A stretch of 64,000 nt of DNA from Epiperipatus broadwayi (taxonomy: Eukaryota; Onychophora; Udeonychophora; Euonychophora; Peripatidae), in the NCBI GenBank assembly GCA_028023455.1, contig JAQFVV010000281.1, positions 310,001-374,000 of the forward strand, written 5' to 3'. Both the position numbers and the translations under genes were made by a program. Shown piece by piece: positions 1 to 14,700 of the stretch. The notes beneath the pieces are model-generated. The model was not told the origin of the DNA and did not search any database. It worked only from the letters and a program-made list of their open reading frames with translations. How positions within the stretch are numbered: the stretch's first letter is position 1; every line of letters begins with the position of its first letter.

Positions 1-869
1 ATTATCTCCTAATAGTAAGTTGCTTAGTCCCTGCACTGATATATAAGTAAGAGTGCATGTTCCTTCGAGAATGAAAAATATATATTACTTTTCACCTTTG
101 TAAGTTTTTTTATTTATATATATAAAAAAAAGAGAGAGTGAGAAAAAGAACGATAATGTTAGGCATGTTGAGGGATTGCTAAGGATGTATTTCTATCTGG
201 GGTCTTGAATAAAAGTGAAGTAAAAATCATAATAAAGCTGAGTATTATTTGAAACATATGTAAGTATTCGTATTCATTCTTTTAGTGTTTGCATGTGATA
301 ATAAAATATGACCATAGTGTATACATGCATATAAAAAAAAGGGATTGCAAAGGGAGGTTAGCTAGATCTGTCATATGTATAAAAATTAACAGCCACGATA
401 TAAGATTCTTCTATTTTCGTGGCTCCAGGTTATTTACTGGTGGCGCCCTCATATGATTCGATTCTAGCTGTAATTAAAATCTTTGATTCTTGGCCTACAA
501 ACTTTTAGATATGAAAAGTAATGTCACTATATATATATATATCTGCTGATGATTAAGATAATTTTTCTTTTCTTGGTGAAAAAATACTCTAAGCTAATTA
601 TGTGGTGATCTGTGTGATGAGTGAGTTTATCCATGACAATGCATATATGCAATTCATAAGGGAGTGCCTACAGATAAGAAGCTGGAAAGACAGCAATGTG
701 ATAAATGTTGAATGTTAAAGAATAAAACACATTAAAGAAAGTTATATATTTTTGAACTGGATCTATAGCTATATATTCTAGTTTGCTCAGTTTAATGTAA
801 ATTTCAGAAAACAGAAACTTAGTGGTAGCTGAAGGAAGAAAATTTCCAGATTATTTTAGTAAGGTGAAT
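1..869. other. AT-rich stretch, no gene seen
   Basis: No coding region or recognisable repeat family was found. A short (TA)n run lies near 530-542. The stretch is probably the decayed downstream part of the LINE remnant beginning at 870, whose reverse transcriptase would be expected here on the minus strand, but I could not see RT motifs. Confidence 0.4.
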
Positions 870-1650
870 TCAAGTAGTGTGTAAGTCAATGAAGTTATGA
901 GTGAGAGTTTGTGCAGAGTGATCAGAGAATGGAGTAGGATTCAGTTTGAGGTCATTCAGGTGATGAAACATGGTGGAGTGAAAACAAATGTCTATGAATG
1001 TAACATATTGCTGTTTATGAAATGTTTCTGAATGAGATGCTACAAAATCCTGAACATTCAGAAGTAGAAAATCTAAGAGGTAAAGCCATTTTGAAGTTAA
1101 AGTAGTATAGTTCATATTAAAATAGTTATGTGAGGAAAAGCAGTGAACAGCAAAGTGATTGTCAGAATGATACAAGTAACTATAGTAAGACTAGGCAAAA
1201 TATAAACAAAGACCATGTTTATTACTGTGATATATTGATGAAACTTGATAATTAAGAGGTGTCAATCAAGGTATAGGATTTTGAATGTTAAAAAGAGGCA
1301 TTGGGATGTGATAATAAGAGCTGTCTCTACTGATAGTAATGAAGTATTTCTGTAGCAGTCACCAAGCACATGTATATGCAGGTAAGTAGCAGGATCAATC
1401 TGAGATCCTCTACATATTTTAGTTTCAAGTAGTTTTCTGAAGTTTTTAAGGAGTTGCTTGTTAATTACTCCCAGCATTGGGCCATAGGTCTTCTTGCTTG
1501 TGGCTGGGTTGATCAACTTGAATGTCTGCCAGTATGTGTATTTGCTATCACATGTGAGTGTTATAGTTCCAACATTGATTTGTGCTGAGTGTTCCAATGA
1601 TACTATATATCCATAAGTTGGAGTGGACGATCTCTAGATATTATGTCAAG
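870..1650 (-). pseudogene. LINE ORF2 remnant (copy L-C), APE endonuclease domain
   Basis: This is a decayed endonuclease domain of a non-LTR retrotransposon on the minus strand, in at least two frames. The upstream part (1597-1262) contains LLETKICRGSQIDPATYL, which aligns with the ETK-type motif II region of the better preserved copy L-B (KIYNGSQINPATYL, near 7.5 kb). The downstream part (1175-870) contains VQDFVASHSETFHKQQ and ends in FSDHSAQT, matching L-B VQSFVATDSVTFHNQQ and FPDHVPQT. In APE nucleases the SDH triplet carries the catalytic Asp and His. The APE domain normally nicks target DNA for target-primed reverse transcription. Stops and frameshifts make it non-functional. The RT would lie beyond the left part of the window and is not visible. 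Confidence 0.6.
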
Positions 1651-2032
1651 GAGAGTTTGTAGGTGCTGAAACCATGTAGTACTCTTTGCCAGTATGTTTA
1701 TTATTTTTGGTGTGTGGAATATACGTATTGTGTGTAGCCCTAGACCATTCTATATAGTTGGTTAACAGTTGTTTGATTGAAATGACTACAGTTTTCCTAC
1801 CCCATAGTAAGTTGCTACAGAGTGATGATAAAACTACTGTAAATGTTTTTTTTATTACTGTTATGAGTATGTTGAATAGGTGCATATTTGAATATAGAGA
1901 TAAATATGCATTTTTAAAAAATTATTTATTGTTAAACATTACATTATGTTACACAATGAGACATCCAGGAAACCTTGTCAAATTTTTGTCTGTTATGAAA
2001 GTTACTGTAAGCCTGCTTACATAATTAGTTAT
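1651..2032 (-). other. Unresolved junction between LINE copies L-A and L-C
   Basis: Short open frames are present on both strands (for example 1885-1646 minus and 1758-2024 plus), but none has recognisable motifs. The position fits either the 3' untranslated end of copy L-A or the 5' part of copy L-C. No poly(A) tail or target-site duplication could be defined. Confidence 0.3.
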
Positions 2033-3078
2033 TCACACTTGGATATGTATGTTTGGGAAGATGAAGGGATTCCAGGTGTTTTTTATAAGAAATTTTGAGG
2101 CAAGGACTTTATCCCTATTTTGTATATTCTTCATAGTCTCTATAAAAATGTCTTCTGTCTTGGGAGAGGGGTAGGTGAACTTTTGTTTGCATTTTGCAAT
2201 CCACATGGAATAAGTGAGAAAAATGGATAATCTTATAATTGGGAAGTCCCTTGACATTATACAATCTTTGATATTGAGAATTCTATATAGATCAATTGGG
2301 CAGTTGTGCACAATTATGTTTTTTATATTTTGGAAAGCCTACAAGTTTTAATAAGGTAGTCGAGTTGTGACATAGAGGGTTTATTTTCCTGAAGTATTTC
2401 TTGTGGTGCAAAGACCAGTGAGTTGGCATTGAGTTTAGATTTATTTTAATGAGGAAGTCCAAAAACTTATGTTCCATCTATAAAAATTTAAATATAGTTA
2501 TTTTATAATTGCTACATTCTAAACTAGGGTGAGCACTGGGGGATTCCAGATTAAGAATATTATGTGCTTCCCATTTGGTTAGCTTTTTTCTGAAAGCCTC
2601 TACAGAGGATCCATTGGTCTGCATCAAATAAGATAAGTGTTTGTCAAGCCATGTAATTTTAGATGGGGGAGTATCCATAGGATCTATTTGAAATACACCT
2701 GTTTTTGAGTAAATTTTTGTTGAGGTTGAACACTAATGAGTGTGCCTTTTGGTAATATAAAGTTTCAGTAGAGTGGAGCGACACGCCATTGCATTTTTGA
2801 TGAAATTGTATTCTTCTAATACTTATTGGAGCAGATATGCCTATTCACAACAGTTGTGCACACAGATTGTTGATTTTGGTATTGAAGGTCTTAGTTAGTG
2901 TTATTATCAGTAGGTAGTAGCTTATCTTCAATATGAGTTTGATGTTAATCAGTGCTATCTTCCCCTGCAATGACAGATAAACCTTAGATAGGGCTTTCAC
3001 TGTCTTGGATGCTGATTCAATGATTATGATCTGAAAATGGTGTGACAGCAATTTGGGATTTAAATATTGGAAACCCAA
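2033..3078 (-). pseudogene. L-A ORF2 C-terminal domain
   Basis: ORFs at 3078-2845, 2678-2478, 2477-2292 and 2311-2033 continue the L-A polyprotein in shifted frames. They include FQYLNPKLLSHHF (RT thumb region), a Cys/His-containing segment around 2300-2400, and LSIFLTYSMWIAKCKQKF, which resembles the hydrophobic/Trp 'IW-x-x-R' region near the end of LINE ORF2 proteins. A weak zinc-knuckle pattern can be traced, but not with all ligands. The assignment rests on position and general pattern, not on a catalytic motif. Confidence 0.5.
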
Positions 3079-3240
3079 GAAAATTCTGTGGCTGAGCCAA
3101 ATAATCGGATTGAATTTTTTTCAGTGCTTATCTCACATTGATGATCTATCAGGATTAAAGGTGATTTTGGAAGATTTTGAAAACGTGGTAATTATTTGGA
3201 ATAAGAGCTTTACATATTTTTTGAATTGCAGAACTACTAG

Positions 3241-4408
3241 ACTATTGTCCATAAAAGCAAATGCTTTCATAGATTTTTGAAGATGGGGAACGAAAATACC
3301 TGGAAGCTCATTTTCTATCTGTACAAGTAGTGAGTTAATGAGAGTGAACAGCTATGTGCTGAGGGGTGAGCCCTGTGGGAAGGAACTGTTTGGGGCAAAA
3401 CCACCTGTGAACTGATCATTTAAGAAAATATGAATTAGCTGGTTGCAAAGGAGGTTTTCAAGAATAAGTATTATTTCCCTAGGAATGTGCAATTCTCTGA
3501 GATTGTTAAGCAGAATCTCAATGATAACTGAGTCAAAGGTCTCACTGATATCCAATTGACCTGCTAAAGGCCTGGAAAGTTTTTTTGATATAATGTGATC
3601 CAATAATATTTTTACCTCTCTAACAGCGGTCAGAATGGAACGATCCTTTTCTAGCATATTGAACACTTGATATGGTGTTGAGAATCATGTTCTCTATTTT
3701 ATCTTTTATTATTTTTTTGATGACTTTAATTAAGATAGGCATCATCAAGATTGGTCTGCAGAGGGATCTCGGTTATTTTTTAAAAATGGCACCATGGCAA
3801 TAGGATACAGTTTTGGAATAAATCTTTTCTGGCTAACTAGGTGATTAATTAGATTTAATGTTATAGGAATTGTAAAGTTCTCTAGATGTAGAAGTATAAA
3901 TTTTAGAATGCCATGCATTCCCAGATGGACTTTGTTGAGGAGTGCTGTTAAACAGTTTTTAATATCTTGGGAAGTAATTCCATGTTCATCATCTTTTGAG
4001 GAATTAGGCCAGTCTTTTTGAAAGAAAGGAGTGGTGTTCTGAAATTTCTCCCTGAAATAATTTTCCATTTGAAAAAGCATGTGAGTGCCTGTTTATGAGT
4101 AGAGAAGATGGGATCTCTTGTTTCCTTGTCACTCCCAATGCCCATCTCAGATTCCTGCATGTCCAGCAGTGCTGTGCAGGAAGGTAATTTTTATCATTTT
4201 TTGTAGCTATTCTTTCTGCTAATGCTGCCTGGTTCTGCTTGTATTGAGTCTTCAGATGTAGAAGACCTTCAATAGGCCCTCCAATTATTGAATAGTTTTT
4301 AATGTTGGAATGAATCTCATCAATGCCATTCATCATGACCTTGTACCTTTCTTTTTCCTGGTATGCTGCAAAATGATCGATTGCAGAATACCAATGAATG
4401 AGAACCAA
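3241..4408 (-). pseudogene. L-A reverse transcriptase domain, catalytic site lost
   Basis: Fragments in different frames cover the RT fingers and palm. ORF 4080-3745 holds the early RT region, with IPKLYPIAMVPFLKNN in the place of the conserved P-x-x-K motif. ORF 3666-3352 holds motif A (GQLDISETFDSV) and motif B (SFPQGSPLST). Motif C lies near 3240-3270 and reads FAFMDNSLVV, where an active enzyme has YADD. The second catalytic aspartate has become Asn, so this copy would be inactive even without its frameshifts. LINE RT copies element RNA at the nicked target. Confidence 0.75.
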
Positions 4409-4520
4409 GCTTCTTTCAGAAGGAGGGTAAGTAGGTTTATTTTCTTAAAAAGGATATATGTGTCTGAGATTTTTGCTTCTGCAGTAGATGCCTTGTTCAG
4501 CATTCTAAGAGTTTTTTGCA

Positions 4521-5206
4521 CTAAATTGGAGCAAAGTTATTAAATTCTATAGTGGTTATCAAGGCAAAATGATCCGAGAATGCAACCAGCTGAAGTTTTG
4601 CTGCTAGTCCAAAGTGGAGTTCTGAGGTGTAAAACAGTAGATCTATTAATGACCATGTGGATTTTGTGTAAAATGAGTATGCTTCTTGATGAAAGAAGCC
4701 TCTACCATTTATAAACCATCTATTCAACAAGTGAAGCTATTTAAAGGTAAAACATTCATAGGATATGTTGAAATCACCTAATAGTATGGTAGGTGCACTA
4801 TTGTTTGCTGTTATGAGGTTAATGTATGTATAATCCTGCTTGGCACTGTTGGACTGTTAGAACAATATACATATATTGCATTGAGGTAGTTTGATTTATA
4901 TGTCAGATTGATTGCTAGCAGGTTGGAGTCATGGTAAAGAATTTTAAAATTATCAGGGGCCTTCTTGTTGTTAATGATTATGCCCATACCCCCAGCTGCT
5001 GAAAGATTTGTTAAAAGCAGCATGTATCCAAGTTTATTTAATTCCAGTGAGATAAATACATTAGAATTATAATGGTACTTTGTCTCCCCCATAAACAGAA
5101 TATGTGGTGAGTCTGAGAAGAAAAAACTACCTAATTGCATAAATATGTTCATGTGAGTTAAGACCTCTCACTTCAGGCCTACTATTTTACAAGAGTAACT
5201 ATCCAT
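4521..5206 (-). pseudogene. L-A APE endonuclease domain
   Basis: The domain runs in two frames. ORF 5152-4811 contains ILFMGETKYHY (motif II, catalytic Glu) and GGMGIIINNK, the usual central strand. The next part, around 4755-4800, translates to APTILLGDFNIS, the GDFN motif with the metal-binding Asp and Asn. ORF 4730-4521 contains WSLIDLLFYTS and VAFSDHFALIT, the terminal SDH motif. All major catalytic motifs are therefore still readable, although the frame is broken near 4735. APE domains of this type nick target DNA to prime reverse transcription. Confidence 0.75.
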
Positions 5207-5639
5207 TAACATTACACTTGACTGGACCATTAGCAGTATTTTGGATAAGGAGGGTTGGAGTTTCATTCTTTATTTTCATCTTTTTTTATTATCGCTTAGG
5301 TTGGGCAAGTCAGGGTTGTTATATGGCTGATTTTCTAAATTATTTGTAGGTATGATGAGTTGAGATCTAATAGTAGTATGATTGAATTTGCATTTTTTCC
5401 ATGGTTGGTTTGTTATTTTATGGATTTGTTAAAGATATGGCTATGTTTGTTGCTTTCTGTTTGAGCTTATTTAGAAGTGGTTTGTCTCATTCTATGCATT
5501 CCTAACTAAAATGGTAATCCTTGAAATGGAGTAGGTTTTCCTTGGTATTGTTGTGGGTAGTAGGGTTTGTTAGTATAGATGAACCATTCTGATGTTTTGA
5601 TTAGATTGAATTGGTAATTTGTGTGCATCTATGTAATTT

Positions 5640-6800
5640 TCTAGTTTTCATTTTAATACTGACATTTCTTTACAAGATGTTAGAAACACTGTCACATCAT
5701 TCATGTATGCAGTACATGGAATATTTCATGGTATTAATATCATTGGTAATTCATTTTCAAGCTGTTTTAAGGGTGGATTTATATATAGATTAAACAGCAG
5801 TGCACTGAGTGGGGATTTTTGTCAAAATGATTGCGAAGGAGTACATGCTGTTGTGTTTCTTTTGCTAAGTCTGGTATGTATCTCTTCAGTTGAATAAGAG
5901 ATTTGCATTGATGTATAAGTAGAGTGGTTGGAATTACTGTATTTGCAAGCATGTTCATGAAGACTAATGCAACAGAATCAAATGCTGCCTGTTGATATCC
6001 AGTTAAATTCTAATAGGGGCATACTATTTCTCTTGCTACATTGCACTTTATATCATTTTAAATACAAGTACTGCCAGTGTGGTGGAGGATCCCTTTTTGC
6101 ATCCTGCATGTTTGATATTGGAACCATATGTATGTTTTCATTTTATCTTTGACTACCTTTTCCAATGATTTAATTTCCAATGGATCCAGGAGATGGGTGA
6201 AATGTTCTTATGATTTGAAATGGTTGTTGCTTTTTTGTTAAATGGCACTATTGCTATTGGATATAGTCCTGTAGTATTGTTTTTTTGTTATAGGAAGTTA
6301 GCAAGGTTGTGAAGGTACTCTGTGGTAAACTGACTCAAATGCAAAAAACAAATACCAGTATGCCATTGCATCCAGGGTGGCAATTTATGATTTTTTTAAG
6401 CTTTTCATCAAATTTTTGAATCTGAAAGGGAATATCTGTTTAAGGTATTCCAACCTCATCACTAAGTTGGTGTGTATACTTTATAGCTTTTGCTTGTGGT
6501 CGAGCATGCTGTGTCCTGCATAGACATTGCCAATTATCTCACTTGCCATAGCACTTTTCTGGTTGATGGATAGCTTAGTGTCTACTGGATTTATCAGCAT
6601 GTCCATGTGTGTTGTTGGGTAAATCTTTTTTTGTGGCAATGTATTCTTTTAATTGTTTACTTGTATTGTAGTATAGCTTTGTTAGTTTTTATATGTATTG
6701 GTGGATGTTGGGCATAGATCTGATGATGGTGATTATCTTGTGGAGGTTGTCTGCTAGTGCCATTAATTGGGAGAGTTATGGTATTATGTCATGTGATATA
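5640..6800 (-). pseudogene. L-B reverse transcriptase remnant
   Basis: Minus-strand translation near 6000-5780 gives QAAFDSVALVFMNM, an RT motif A in which the leading Asp is gone, followed by NPHSVHCCLI in place of the PQGSPLSxxLF motif B. Near 5715-5680 it gives AYMNDVTVFL, a motif C with YMND instead of YADD. The order and spacing match copy L-A. The plus-strand open frames at 5611-6152 are the antisense of this remnant. The enzyme is dead. Confidence 0.6.
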
Positions 6801-6825
6801 TGTTGAAAGATAATATGTTGATGAA

Positions 6826-7632
6826 TTATTGGTATTTTTGAATAGGATCTTGTGATATATTGTTAATTTTATTTAGCATGATGTAAGTCTCTGAGAATAG
6901 GAAGTAGGTAGTGGTTGTTGTGAGTGGTAGTGTGATTGCTTTTTCTAGATGAATGAATATTGTTTGGAGTTCTGAGAAATTTATTGTGTTGGTTTGTGGA
7001 ACATGATCAGGAAATGAGCATGGATTGAATTGGAAGTTGATTATGTGATGAAGCATTGGTGTGTAGTATGATAGGTTAATAAGTGTGGCATGCTGTTGAT
7101 TATGGAATGTCACTGAATCTGTGGCAACAAAGCTCTGAACACTCATAAGTGTCAGGCTTAATTGATGTAATCATTTTTATTGAATTTTTCATAGTGTAAG
7201 TTGAAATCACCCATTTATATAGTTTCATTGTGGCTGGTTGTGAGCTGAGAGTTTGTGAGAATTATATAAGCTATTATGCTGAAACCTGGGGGTACATACA
7301 CAGAAATAATGTTGAGTGTGGTAATTTGATTGTGGAATGCAGTGATTAGAAGATGTGAGTCAATGTAAATAATTTTGAAGGTTGAAAAATTGGTTTGAGT
7401 CCATAAATACGCCTGTGCCTGCTGAAGATGATGATCTGTCCCTGAAGTATGTGGAATAACGTTAATTGTCTAAATAGGTGGCTGGATTAATTTGTGATCC
7501 ATTATAGATTTTTGTTTTTTAGAGTCCTGGTATTTGTGGTTGTCTGATGCTTACTCATTTGTTGAGCTGGTATATTTTTGCTATTGAATTAATGCCTCTG
7601 ACATTCAGTGCTGATATTTTAATTTTCATTAA
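6826..7632 (-). pseudogene. L-B ORF2 start and APE endonuclease domain
   Basis: The ORF2 start reads MKIKISALNVRGINSI, a typical LINE ORF2 N-terminus in which the LNVRG Asn is APE motif I. Downstream, KIYNGSQINPATYL is shared with L-C. Around 7190-7215 the sequence reads GDFN, the metal-binding motif. ORF 7146-6826 (VQSFVATDSVTFHNQQH, then FPDHVPQT) carries the final motif, with the catalytic Asp-His kept as PDH. Several in-frame stops occur between 7300 and 7560. Confidence 0.7.
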
Positions 7633-7683
7633 CTGTGTAGCTGGAATTGTTTTGTATTTTTTGTTGTGGTTGATGTAGAGCTT

Positions 7684-8561
7684 TTATCGTGTATTTTCAC
7701 TGATTTGCTTTATTTCTATTTGGTTTTGATGTTTTGTTGGCTTTTGCATCATTCTTCTGATTAACTTTATATTGAGTGTTTGTGTACCTTGTATTTCTTC
7801 AGTTTGTGATTTTGTGGTTATTAACTGGTTTTTGAATAAATTTGTGATTACTTCTATTGGTCTTGAGACCTTGTTTATGTAATCAATGATTGGTGAATCA
7901 GAATTATCATCATCTGTCATTGCTTTTTTGCTTGTTTTTTTCTTGAATTCTTCCAGGCTTTCTCTTACTTTCTAGTTGTCTTGGGTTTTTTAGTTGCATT
8001 GTTGTGCTAGGGTTGCTTGAGGGAAAATTGTCTTCTTAATTTCTTTAGCTGTCTTATTGATAATAATATGCTGTGTGACTTTATCCAATACACAGTCACA
8101 TTCTCGCATATATAATTTGCTTTAGTTGTGTTATTTTTTCTTGCCTTCTGCTTTCTATTTGGTAATGTTCCTTGTTTGGAGGTTTACTGGTTTTTCTGTC
8201 AACAAATCTATAAAGTCTAAGGTTGATTTCTTTGCCTTTTTGTTGTTATTATTTCTTTGTATAATTTGTTCACTACTAGTCTTGGCAATGATTGTCTTTT
8301 CTTCTGTTTGCATATTAGAGTTGATATTTTGCTATTTTTGTGAGTGTGCATTTTGATTTCTGGTTAAATTCTGGTAGTTTAAACATTGTGCAGTAGAGTG
8401 GGCAATTCTTTCTGATCCTTGCTTTGTGTTTGTTTATCATCTGGATCACTATCTGGATGCAGTTTTATTCTGAACTTGTAAATGTCACTCACAATTGATA
8501 TTGGTGTGACTTTCCAGTATATTGTTTTGAATATAATGACCTTACCAAATGGTTCCATCAT
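7684..8561 (-). pseudogene. L-B ORF1-like region
   Basis: Two minus-strand open frames lie directly upstream of ORF2: 7920-7684 (MTDDDNSDSPIIDYINKV..., Lys/Gln-rich, ending about 50 bases before the ORF2 ATG) and 8561-8379 (MMEPFGKVIIFKTIYWKV..., then IYKFRIKLHPD). Their position fits the RNA-binding ORF1 product of a LINE. I could not identify an RRM, zinc knuckle or coiled coil with certainty. ORF1-like sequence may continue with stops to about 9.2 kb. Confidence 0.4.
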
Positions 8562-9200
8562 CCTTTAGATGTCTTGCTCTTTGTATCCCAGATGTGTGTT
8601 CTTAATTATCCCTGAAATGGTATTGTGATAGTTTTAGTCTATAGTGATCTGTGTGAAGTTACCCAATGATTTGACTTATCTTTGAAATCTCTCCTTTTGT
8701 GTTATTTCATAAAATTCCAGTATTAGATACTGGTCATTGAGGATTTCTGCAATCTATTGTATTGTCTCCCAGAATCCATTTAATGTTATTCCCTCATGCA
8801 GCAAATCCTTTGGGAATTTTATATAATCAAATGTTCATGTCTGTAGCTGACAACCCCATACCCTTGGGAGGAAAATTTCTTGAATGTTGAAAACAGATGC
8901 TTTGGTATGAATTTATTGAATAATTCAGTTGCAATGTTCAAATGTTTCTTTATTCCAGACAAATTCTGATGGATTTTGACTTCCCTGTTTTTCAATTTCT
9001 AAATTATTTATGTCACTATTGGCTTGGTTTCCTATATCTGGGATTGATATTTTGAGAGATGATTGCATTGCTTTTTTTTAAGGATAAAGGAATTTATGTT
9101 TTATGTTTCTTTGACCATGTATGCAAATGTTGGCTTGTTTTTTTGTTTTTGTGGGTTTCATTGGCGTTTTCCCCACTTTTAATTAGGTCAGGTGATCTTT

Positions 9201-9862
9201 GAAGCTCCATGCTTGCATTGCCAATTGGTTGAAGTTGGTTTTTTATTTAAAAATTATCAATTAAATACTGCTTATTTTTTTCTGTTAATTGATATTAATT
9301 AATTTAATATTACAATTTTTGATGTTACATATTATTTCTGATGGTTTTTATTATCTTTTTAATGGTTTAGATGTGGACTGTTTTACCTGATCTGTGCTAT
9401 CTAGGACATAAAGTGCCCTCTTCTTCTTTTTCTTGTTGTTATTCTTTTTTTTTCTTTCTACTTCTTCTCCTTTTTATTATATCTTATAATAGATAGCCAT
9501 TTTGAATTAACTACTAGGTCAATGCCTTAAAATATAGATATCAAGTCTAGAATGTTATTTATTATAAATTTATAGTAAGTTATTTGGTAAGAGTATATGT
9601 AATAATTAAAATTATAATAATGGTAAAAACTAAATAATAGTAATATAAATTATTTTTGATTATTTAAACTGTAATCTTTATCAACTAAACTTATGTAAAC
9701 AAAAACAAATATCATGTGACTTTACTCCATCACACACAGACATATACACATCTATATATTGTATAATGGTAGAAAGTAGCATTCCTCATTCCCTAAGAAT
9801 GAGGAGCAAATGGTAATGGTAGAAAATAGTCAGGTTTGACATCTTACATTTATCATGGTCAC
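9201..9862. other. AT-rich stretch, no gene seen
   Basis: No coding signal was found. The sequence becomes progressively A/T-rich towards the (AAT)n microsatellite. Confidence 0.5.
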
Positions 9863-12578
<2,716 letters not shown>

Positions 12579-12646
12579 ATGTTTATAGATAAGTAATATT
12601 AATTCCCCTAATATGTTTATAGATAAGTAATATTAATTCCCCTAAT
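12579..12646. repeat. 34-bp perfect tandem duplication
   Basis: The unit beginning ATGTTTATAGATAAGTAA and ending CCCCTAAT occurs twice back to back (12579-12612 and 12613-12646) with no mismatch, so the duplication is recent or an assembly product. Confidence 0.95.
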
Positions 12647-13959
12647 ACAAACTAAAATATAACATATATTATAATGGTCAACAGAACCTCCCTAACCTGA
12701 TCTGCCATACCAGGGTGCCACTAGTCTATTGGAACCTAGAAATTTATATAGTAGGCAGATACGCACAGGAGATGTTACTCTTTTATCGAACCAAAAGCAC
12801 CAGTCATTAGTTGAGGGAGAAGCTGAGCTTTAAATATCACACTGTATATTCAAATTAATTCTTAATTTTAAATATTAATAAAATAAATTACTGCCAAAAT
12901 TTTATTAAACAAAACATTTTTATATTACGCACTCACACACAAAGAAAATTCTGAAAGTTACATTAACTAGTGAATATATTAGATGTGAATTACATGCACA
13001 GATGGAAGCTTTTAATTGATTTAATTCAATTTTAATAAGCATGAATATGCTACATTGATTACACATATAACCAATGCCAACTCTTTTAACCTTAGGCTAA
13101 AATCTCACATTTAAACCAATGCTAGCAATGCAAAATGAGATTATTAGCATAACATAACAATGCTAACAGGAATTTATGTCTGTAGCATGATATCATTAGA
13201 GAAATAATGAAACATGGAGGGGAAGGAATGAGCATATTACCCATGATCATTAATAAACCTCACCAACAAACAGAAATGATCCACTGCCCAATTGGTGATG
13301 CAATAATGAAATTATTTAAAATATATATACAAGAAGCTCTGTAAATAGGGATAGTGGTCTTTTCCAGCTTACTGATCCAATCAGAAAGTAAGACGTGATG
13401 GTTACATGTTTAACCACACAATCAGATGAGTATTATTCCCTTTATGTTAATGTGGTACAAGAGAACGAGTATCCAATGCACCTACTCAGATTACATTGAC
13501 ATAAAACATCCACATATCTCTCCACTAGCACTGATATAACTATGAAACAAATTAGCCCATAATTAACACACCTTAAATTAACATAATCTTACAAATCTAT
13601 GCAGCTGTTTATGCTTATTTTAAATTATTAATTTAAAATAAATTACGAGAATGGAAATGATAATACTAGCAAACATATTAAAAAATATAACAAATAATTT
13701 AAGTTTTTAGTCAGATAAAAGATTTCTTTTAAAATTAAATGATTTAAAATTACTACTTGAAAGAGTTTGTATTATATAATTAAAGTTCATTTAAAGAAAA
13801 AGTTTATACTTTCCAATGCTGTAGGTTCTTTGAAGTTTATCTTGGGGGTCCTTGATACATCACACAATTCAAAGTTCTTTACATTTCATACTGTTTTAGG
13901 TGGAGACAAGTCCATTGCCATCCAGTTTTCCAGTAACCAACCTACTCGGGAGGATGCCT
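12647..13959. other. No gene assigned; GC-richer patches
   Basis: A GC-richer block at about 12690-12830 and another at 13800-13960 stand out from the AT-rich background. The second has a 76-codon plus-strand open frame (13767-13997) and coding-like minus-strand text such as NFELCDVSRTPKINF with an in-frame stop. Neither was recognised. They may be old repeats. Confidence 0.35.
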
Positions 13960-14030
13960 TAGCAAGTGTAAATGTGGGAAACATAAATTATTTCTGACCC
14001 CTACATTTGGGAGATTTGTAATATACTTAC

Positions 14031-14203
14031 AAAAATATATTTAAGTAACATGCAATCAGAAAAAGCAAACCAAATGTAAATCTCCACTTCAAAGTTTTCT
14101 TTTTATATTTCTGTGAATTCTTATCATCAAATTCCAGGATCAATCTTGACTTTTCTCTGTGGACTGTGTGCTTATTTCCATTGTCATTGGTCAGCTTTCT
14201 TTA
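14031..14203 (-). CDS. Possible exon of an unidentified type II membrane protein
   Basis: On the minus strand an open frame reads LTNDNGNKHTVHRE, then a polar and basic stretch KNSQKYKKKTLK, then a hydrophobic run WRFTFGLLFLIACYLNIF. It ends exactly at a strong splice-donor sequence (GTAAGTAT, minus strand, starting at 14030). An AG acceptor with a preceding TAA lies near 14203. A short basic N-terminus followed by a single membrane anchor is typical of type II proteins such as Golgi enzymes, but nothing identifies the family. No convincing next exon was found. This could be a real exon of a host gene with long introns or a chance open frame. It overlaps no recognised mobile element. Confidence 0.25.
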
Positions 14204-14439
14204 GAACGAGACATCAATATAGAAAATCACTTCTATTCTAAGATTAAAATAACTAATTAACAGCTTTCTTTTATATTAAAACAATCTTGTTTTTAGATTT
14301 GAAACTTTAAGTTATATGATTAGTTTTTCATCTGTGTACTATATATATATATATATTGAACTGAGACAAACTGCTGAAACCACCTACTTAAATGTATATA
14401 TAAGTTTTGGCTGGTTTCAAACACCTTCATAATACATTT

Positions 14440-14700
14440 ATAATCTTATAAAGGTTACGTGAACGAACCGGCATGTTCGAGCAAAATGGGAGGTCTTATT
14501 GATAGCTTTAACTATCAACAATGGCCCACCTCAGCTGCTAGATTCAAACCCCTACTATCCAAATACTTAATTTTTTTTTGGAGTAAACTCCGGGGTGCCA
14601 GCTAGTGCAAAGGACTAACATATTCGGGCAGTAGGCTCATAATCCAGCTCTCGAAACATTTCCTCAAACTAGCTCAGTCTAATTTTATTCAATAACAAAT
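14440..14700. repeat. GC-richer block with tRNA-like words, possible old SINE
   Basis: The block contains a minus-strand B-box-like word (GGGTTTGAATCTAG, near 14545) and a plus-strand tRNA-like string (GGCAGTAGGCTCATAATCC, near 14625). They are not arranged as one folded tRNA. A diverged tRNA-derived SINE, or two overlapping ones, is the best guess. Confidence 0.25.

Larger units (their letters stand above)
2033..5206 (-). mobile_element. Non-LTR retrotransposon (LINE) copy L-A, ORF2-only remnant
   Basis: The decayed APE-type LINE reads on the minus strand in the order endonuclease, reverse transcriptase, C-terminal domain. ORF2 seems to begin near 5206 with a stretch including KIVGL, comparable with the KISALNVRGIN start of copy L-B. 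No ORF1 is seen upstream, where copy L-B sequence starts instead, so L-A is probably 5'-truncated close to the ORF2 start. Multiple frameshifts and stops interrupt the frame. The exact clade was not determined. Confidence 0.75.
5207..9200 (-). mobile_element. Non-LTR retrotransposon (LINE) copy L-B with ORF1 and ORF2 remnants
   Basis: This is the most complete LINE in the window. On the minus strand it has an ORF1-like region (about 9200-7684), a gap of about 50 bases, and ORF2 starting at an ATG near 7632 and running to about 5.6 kb. It is related to but diverged from L-A and L-C. The C-terminal part of ORF2 is not recognisable where L-A begins, so L-B seems 3'-incomplete or rearranged at that junction. 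The left and right limits are approximate. Confidence 0.65.

Noticed and set aside
5611-6152. Three plus-strand frames of about 60 codons
   Set aside because: Antisense of the L-B reverse transcriptase, whose motifs A and C are on the minus strand.
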